From Bacteroidetes bacterium UBA2364 (GTDB lineage Bacteria > Bacteroidota > Rhodothermia > Rhodothermales > UBA2364): a DNA stretch of 64,000 nt. Below, piece by piece: positions 60,470 through 64,000 of the stretch (positions within the stretch are counted from its first letter, which is position 1; every line of letters begins with the position of its first letter). The notes beneath the pieces were generated by a model, which made no database searches, was not told the DNA's origin, and saw only the letters and a list, made by a program, of their open reading frames with translations. Location of the stretch: NCBI GenBank assembly GCA_002344075.1, contig DDTM01000091.1, forward strand, positions 1 to 64,000. The letters are read 5' to 3'. A program made the translations under genes and the position numbers.

Positions 60470-61296
60470 TTTTCCACAATTCCTTTTGCTAAATAAAAAT
60501 AATTATGTTTTTAAAATTTAAATTGTATTAGTTATAGGGGATGGGGATATGTGCATAAGCAAGTTATCCACATGCTGTTGTTTAACTATGTTTATGGCCT
60601 CAAAGTGCTTTTCCACATGTTATCCCCATTCCATTTTGCTTTTCCCATGTGTTTTTTTGAGCCTTTTGCCATAAATCCACTTTCCCACATATGTTGATCT
60701 TATCACCTAAAACTGTTTTGAACACATTCTCCTACTTCTTTTCCACACGACATTGAATGTGGAAAAGAGTGGATAAGACAATGATAAATGGCCATGTGTC
60801 AACACAAGTTTTCTACTTCAGCCTGTAAAGCGGCTTTTCCACGTTTTATCCGCATGGTTTCCGCTGCTTTATCCACAACTTTTTAGGTAATATTCAACGG
60901 GCTATCTTAATTGATAGGCGTATAATACACAAGTTGTGGATAATGTGTGTATAAAAGAGTATCATCCATTTCCCTTGCCATTATGCCATGATCTTACACT
61001 TTCTTTTTGCTGGAAAAAAAGGGGATAAGCTATTTGTTCTGTGTTCGTAATGACTGGATTGCCTGTGGAAAACCCTGTCTGTTGTATAATTCTTGAGATG
61101 GTATTTGCGGAAAAAATAACTCCCCTCTGAGACTGTTCAGATTAGGGAGTTGTTCAAACAAATGTCGGATGTGGTTCCTTAGTTTATTAATGAAGCAATC
61201 CTTTATTATTGGAAGGAGGACGTATAAACCGGATCACTCAGCTATGAGGTCTTCATATATTGAGATAACATGAAAGAAAAAAATATAGGTTGCTTC
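60470..61296. other. Probable chromosomal replication origin (oriC), DnaA-box cluster
   Basis: An 827 bp gene-free region. Perfect DnaA boxes TTATCCACA occur at 60564-60572 and 60869-60877 (plus) and 60935-60943 (minus). TTTTCCACA occurs at 60609-60617 and 60739-60747 (plus), and at 60758-60766 and 61064-61072 (minus). One-mismatch boxes lie at 60620-60628, 60768-60776, 60835-60843 and 60846-60854. A very AT-rich stretch (60484-60535) could be the unwinding element. dnaA itself is not adjacent. The density and both-strand arrangement strongly suggest oriC. Confidence 0.8.
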
Positions 61297-62982
61297 CTAC
61301 ACATCAGAAGAAGCCAAGTCCGGTTTATTTCGTTTTCTCTTTGGTTTTGGTATTTCTATAAGTCCCTTTTCTTTTGCAAATTGGATGCAGGCTTTGATGA
61401 ATGATAAAAAAAGTGGGTGTGGTGAATTGACATTTGATTGGTACTCCGGATGAAATTGGGCCCCAACAAACCAACGGTGTTCTGGCCATTCTATTATTTC
61501 AACCAAGTCTTGTTTGGGATTTATCCCTGAGAAAACCAATCCATTTTCCCGCAGTTTATAACGTAGGTCGTTATTGACTTCATAACGGTGTCGGTGTCGT
61601 TCTTGAATGTCGGTTTTGCCATAGGCTTCGTATGCGTTTGTCCCTGCCTCTATGATACAATCGTATAAGCCCAGTCGCATGGTTCCACCTTTTTGGGTGA
61701 TTTCTTTCTGACTCTCCATCAGATTGATCACTGGGTAAGGTGTATCAGGATCAAACTCGGTAGAGTCTGCCGAGGCCCAGCCACAAACATTACGGGCAAA
61801 TTCAATGACAGCGCACTGCATTCCCAGGCAAATACCTAAGAAGGGGATATTATGTTCGCGTGCGTAGCGTATAGCCGAGATTTTGCCAGGAATGCCACGC
61901 GAACCAAATCCGGGAGCTACCAGTACTCCTGTTAGCCCTTCCATTTTTTCCTCAATGTTTTCAGGTGTAAGGTTTTCTGAGTGAATAAGTTTTAGGTCAA
62001 TGGCTACTTCGTTTGCTGCACCAGCAAGAACAAAACTCTCGGTGATGGATTTATAGGCATCTTGATGATCCACATATTTACCTACCACTCCTATTTTGAC
62101 GGTATGCTTGGGATGCTTAAGTCTTTTGAGAAACTGAATCCAACTTCGCATGTCGGGCGTTTTCCGCAGGGCATCATTAAGTCGTAAAATCTCGCAAACG
62201 ACCTTGTCCAAGCCTTCTTGTTGAAGAAGGAGGGGGACGTCATAGATGGTTCCTGCATCTAATGCTGCAATAACCGCACTTTGTGGCACATTACAAAATA
62301 GCGCAATTTTTCTCCGGATACTTTCCTCAATGGGCATTTCCGATCGGCAAACGAGTACATCTGGCTGTATCCCATGTCCCAATAATGTTTTGACGGAATA
62401 TTGCGTTGGTTTGGTTTTTAGTTCTCCGGCTGCCGATAGATAAGGAACTAGTGTGAGGTGAATATCACAAGTATTGCCACGACCCATTTCAAAACTAAGT
62501 TGTCGGATGGCTTCTAAATATGGCTGACTTTCGATATCACCAACCGTTCCACCCACTTCAATCATCACTACGTCGTAATCACCACTGTTGCCCAACTTTG
62601 TCATCCAAGATTTGATTTCGTCAATTATGTGAGGAACCACCTGAACAGTCTTTCCCAAATATTCGCCAGCCCGTTCTTTGCGAATGACTTCAGAGTAAAT
62701 TCTTCCGGTAGAAACACTATTTGCCTGCGACATTGGAATACCAAGATATCGCTCGTAATGCCCCAAATCTAAGTCAGTCTCCGCCCCGTCATTGGTGACA
62801 TATACCTCTCCATGTTCATAAGGATTCATCGTTCCAGGATCCACATTGATATAGGGGTCGAATTTCTGAATGGTTACCCGCAGGCCACGGGCCTCTAAGA
62901 GTCGGCCCAACGAAGCAATTAAAATGCCTTTTCCAAGAGACGATGTTACGCCACCGGTTACAAAAATATACTTGGTTTCCAC
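61297..62982 (-). CDS. pyrG: CTP synthase
   Basis: A 561-residue enzyme converting UTP to CTP with glutamine and ATP; the start codon is GTG. The synthase domain has FVTGGVTSSLGKGI and DPGTMNPYEHGEVYVTNDGAETDLDLGHYER. The glutaminase domain has GFGSRGIPGKI, the nucleophile Cys in LGICLGMQCAVIEFARN, and the His/Glu pair in FHPEYQS. The C-terminal tail is basic (PKPKRKRNKP). Transcription runs away from the DnaA-box cluster's right side toward it. Confidence 0.97.
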   Translation of the reverse strand: METKYIFVTGGVTSSLGKGILIASLGRLLEARGLRVTIQKFDPYINVDPGTMNPYEHGEVYVTNDGAETDLDLGHYERYLGIPMSQANSVSTGRIYSEVIRKERAGEYLGKTVQVVPHIIDEIKSWMTKLGNSGDYDVVMIEVGGTVGDIESQPYLEAIRQLSFEMGRGNTCDIHLTLVPYLSAAGELKTKPTQYSVKTLLGHGIQPDVLVCRSEMPIEESIRRKIALFCNVPQSAVIAALDAGTIYDVPLLLQQEGLDKVVCEILRLNDALRKTPDMRSWIQFLKRLKHPKHTVKIGVVGKYVDHQDAYKSITESFVLAGAANEVAIDLKLIHSENLTPENIEEKMEGLTGVLVAPGFGSRGIPGKISAIRYAREHNIPFLGICLGMQCAVIEFARNVCGWASADSTEFDPDTPYPVINLMESQKEITQKGGTMRLGLYDCIIEAGTNAYEAYGKTDIQERHRHRYEVNNDLRYKLRENGLVFSGINPKQDLVEIIEWPEHRWFVGAQFHPEYQSNVNSPHPLFLSFIKACIQFAKEKGLIEIPKPKRKRNKPDLASSDV

Positions 62983-63169
62983 AAGAGGTTTGGTTTAGTG
63001 CGGGGGAGTGGCAAGTAAGAGTTGCCTTCATAAAATAAGGCTTTGTGCCACCTTTTCTTGAATCAATTTGGGGCGAAGATTATAGTCGTGATGGTGCTAC
63101 CCAAGGAAATTAATCATTTTGTATCGCTCACACATCTTATGATAAAGTCTATTGACCAATCTAATAAAA

Positions 63170-63376
63170 ATGAAAAACAGAAACTCGGACCCGGAAGTAA
63201 TCAAACAACTTGTAAAAGAGGCCTTAACCGAACTTATAGAAGAAAAGCGGGACATTTTTAATGCCCTGTTCTGCGAAGCTGTCGAACAATACTTTGATTC
63301 AAGTCATCAACAATTGGCAGATATATCACAGTTCTCTTTGCCAGAGTTTTATCCCTCAGTTGTGGGGCAAGCATAA
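63170..63376 (+). CDS. Small helical protein, antitoxin-like, unknown
   Basis: The ATG at 63170 gives 68 residues (an upstream TTG is also in frame). The core VIKQLVKEALTELIEEKRDIFNALFCEAVEQYF is a charged amphipathic helix like short proteins often annotated as antitoxin-like or unknown in Bacteroidota and cyanobacteria. No toxin gene follows; the next element is a terminator. The assignment is weak. Confidence 0.55.
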   Translation: MKNRNSDPEVIKQLVKEALTELIEEKRDIFNALFCEAVEQYFDSSHQQLADISQFSLPEFYPSVVGQA

Positions 63377-63408
63377 AAAAAGGAGGCTCAGCTTAGAACC
63401 TCCTTTTT
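63377..63408. terminator. Bidirectional intrinsic terminator
   Basis: AAAAAGGAGG (63377-63386) pairs perfectly with CCTCCTTTTT (63399-63408) around a twelve-base loop. It separates the small plus-strand gene from the convergent M48 gene and can work both ways. Confidence 0.88.
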
Positions 63409-63429
63409 ATGAGGGTTACATTTACCCTT

Positions 63430-64000
63430 TTACCGGACCAATTTTAAAGTTGTGCCAGAATTAATTGTTTGGTTTAGCTGTAATTGGTTCATAATGGCAA
63501 GAGTTTCCGGTGTCAAGCTGTTGGAGAGCCGTGCGGGCAGGAAGGTTTGGAAAATGCCGTTTTTGTTTGCCCGTTGCAATAACAACTTAGAAGGTTGGCG
63601 GCTTAGTTTTTCCTGATCCCTCAGTGTGGCAAATCCATTCACCACTTGATCAAAGGTGGCACGATGGTTGGCAATGTTGCTTGCAGCGGCAAGGCCCATA
63701 AAATTGAAAACATTTCCGCCATATTCTATAAAATAGGAACGAATACCCATTTGGGCCTGCCCGTTCTGATCTACCGTATAAGCATCTACCACTACACCCG
63801 GAATACCATTGCTAAGGGTGATGACATTTGAAGAGGTGGTCTTAACCCCTTGCGTATTGACCAATTTTGTGGCAGCCTCACGTGCTGTTTTTTCTGCTGC
63901 AAAGGAAAACTTCATCCCTGCATCTTGCTGTGCATTGACCATTTGAACAGCTGAACTTCCATTTTGCAAAACCCAACCCTGTGGTACAGGGAATTGGAAC
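63430..64000 (-). CDS. C-terminal part of an M48-family metalloprotease, cut by the window edge
   Basis: The frame stays open to the right edge: upstream of residue LQNGSSAVQM it reads FQFPVPQGWV, so the 5' part is missing. The visible part lacks the HExxH site. Its sequence (FPVPQGWVLQNGSSAVQMVN, then ATFDQVVNGFATLRDQEKLSRQPSKLLL and a final NQLQLNQTINSGTTLKLVR) matches the C-terminal extension of periplasmic M48/BepA-like peptidases of this phylum, including a LysM-like end. This is by recollection of the family; the N-terminal half would confirm it. Confidence 0.7.
   Translation of the reverse strand, partial: FQFPVPQGWVLQNGSSAVQMVNAQQDAGMKFSFAAEKTAREAATKLVNTQGVKTTSSNVITLSNGIPGVVVDAYTVDQNGQAQMGIRSYFIEYGGNVFNFMGLAAASNIANHRATFDQVVNGFATLRDQEKLSRQPSKLLLQRANKNGIFQTFLPARLSNSLTPETLAIMNQLQLNQTINSGTTLKLVR

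Noticed and set aside
1..64000. tRNA, rRNA, prophage or insertion sequence
   Set aside because: No cloverleaf-type pattern, rRNA segment, transposase, integrase or terminal inverted repeats were recognised by reading; a tool search was not possible.

Overview
The window reads as chromosomal DNA of a Bacteroidota-type bacterium, probably Rhodothermia/Balneolia-like (the class is inference). Supporting signs are a PorX-type regulator of the type IX secretion system (T9SS), a secreted CotH-family protein ending in a T9SS type-A sorting domain, a CarboxypepD_reg/TonB receptor paired with a DUF4249-like lipoprotein, OmpA proteins carrying PKD domains, a three-subunit menaquinone-type succinate dehydrogenase, and almost no Shine-Dalgarno sequences. 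I see no rRNA, tRNA, CRISPR array, prophage or insertion sequence. GC content looks moderate and even. The last gene is cut by the right edge.

Layout. 0.1-11 kb, all minus strand: hotdog thioesterase, aldo/keto reductase, DUF4249-like lipoprotein with TonB receptor, two tandem PrmA-like methyltransferases, a small membrane protein, a beta-propeller/amidohydrolase fusion and a DUF4920 lipoprotein. 11-19.5 kb: a metallopeptidase-propeller-barrel protein, a lipoprotein, an unknown helical protein, an HU-like protein, PorX and a SleB-type wall hydrolase. 19.8-29.3 kb: a tightly packed ten-gene minus-strand run: two GT4 glycosyltransferases, MaoC hydratase, MenE, CotH-family T9SS cargo, HddC, HddA, GmhA, a DEDDh exonuclease and Pcm. 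29.6-46 kb: a 30-residue membrane smORF, UvrA, RlmL-like methyltransferase, formate-THF ligase with a possible pseudoknot leader, a secreted protein with a clan-CD-like His/Cys pair, M28 peptidase, a lipoprotein amidase with a golvesin-like insert, and two OmpA-PKD paralogs. 46-58 kb: TypA, an exported TPR-Ppx/GppA-like protein, SdhCAB, AI-2E family permease, YchF, a small outer-membrane protein, a PPP-type phosphatase and NusB. 58-64 kb: ComEC, a DnaA-box-rich intergenic region that looks like oriC, PyrG, a small antitoxin-like protein and the C-terminal part of an M48 metalloprotease.

Themes. Much of the window builds the envelope: T9SS regulation and cargo, GDP-heptose precursor supply, glycosyltransferases, OmpA-PKD proteins that probably anchor peptidoglycan, and peptidoglycan hydrolases. 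Respiration is represented by SdhCAB and MenE. The least expected items are the oriC candidate without dnaA beside it, the heptose/CotH/glycosyltransferase run, the exported sugar-kinase-fold protein, the fhs leader pseudoknot and a paired palindromic operator upstream of typA.
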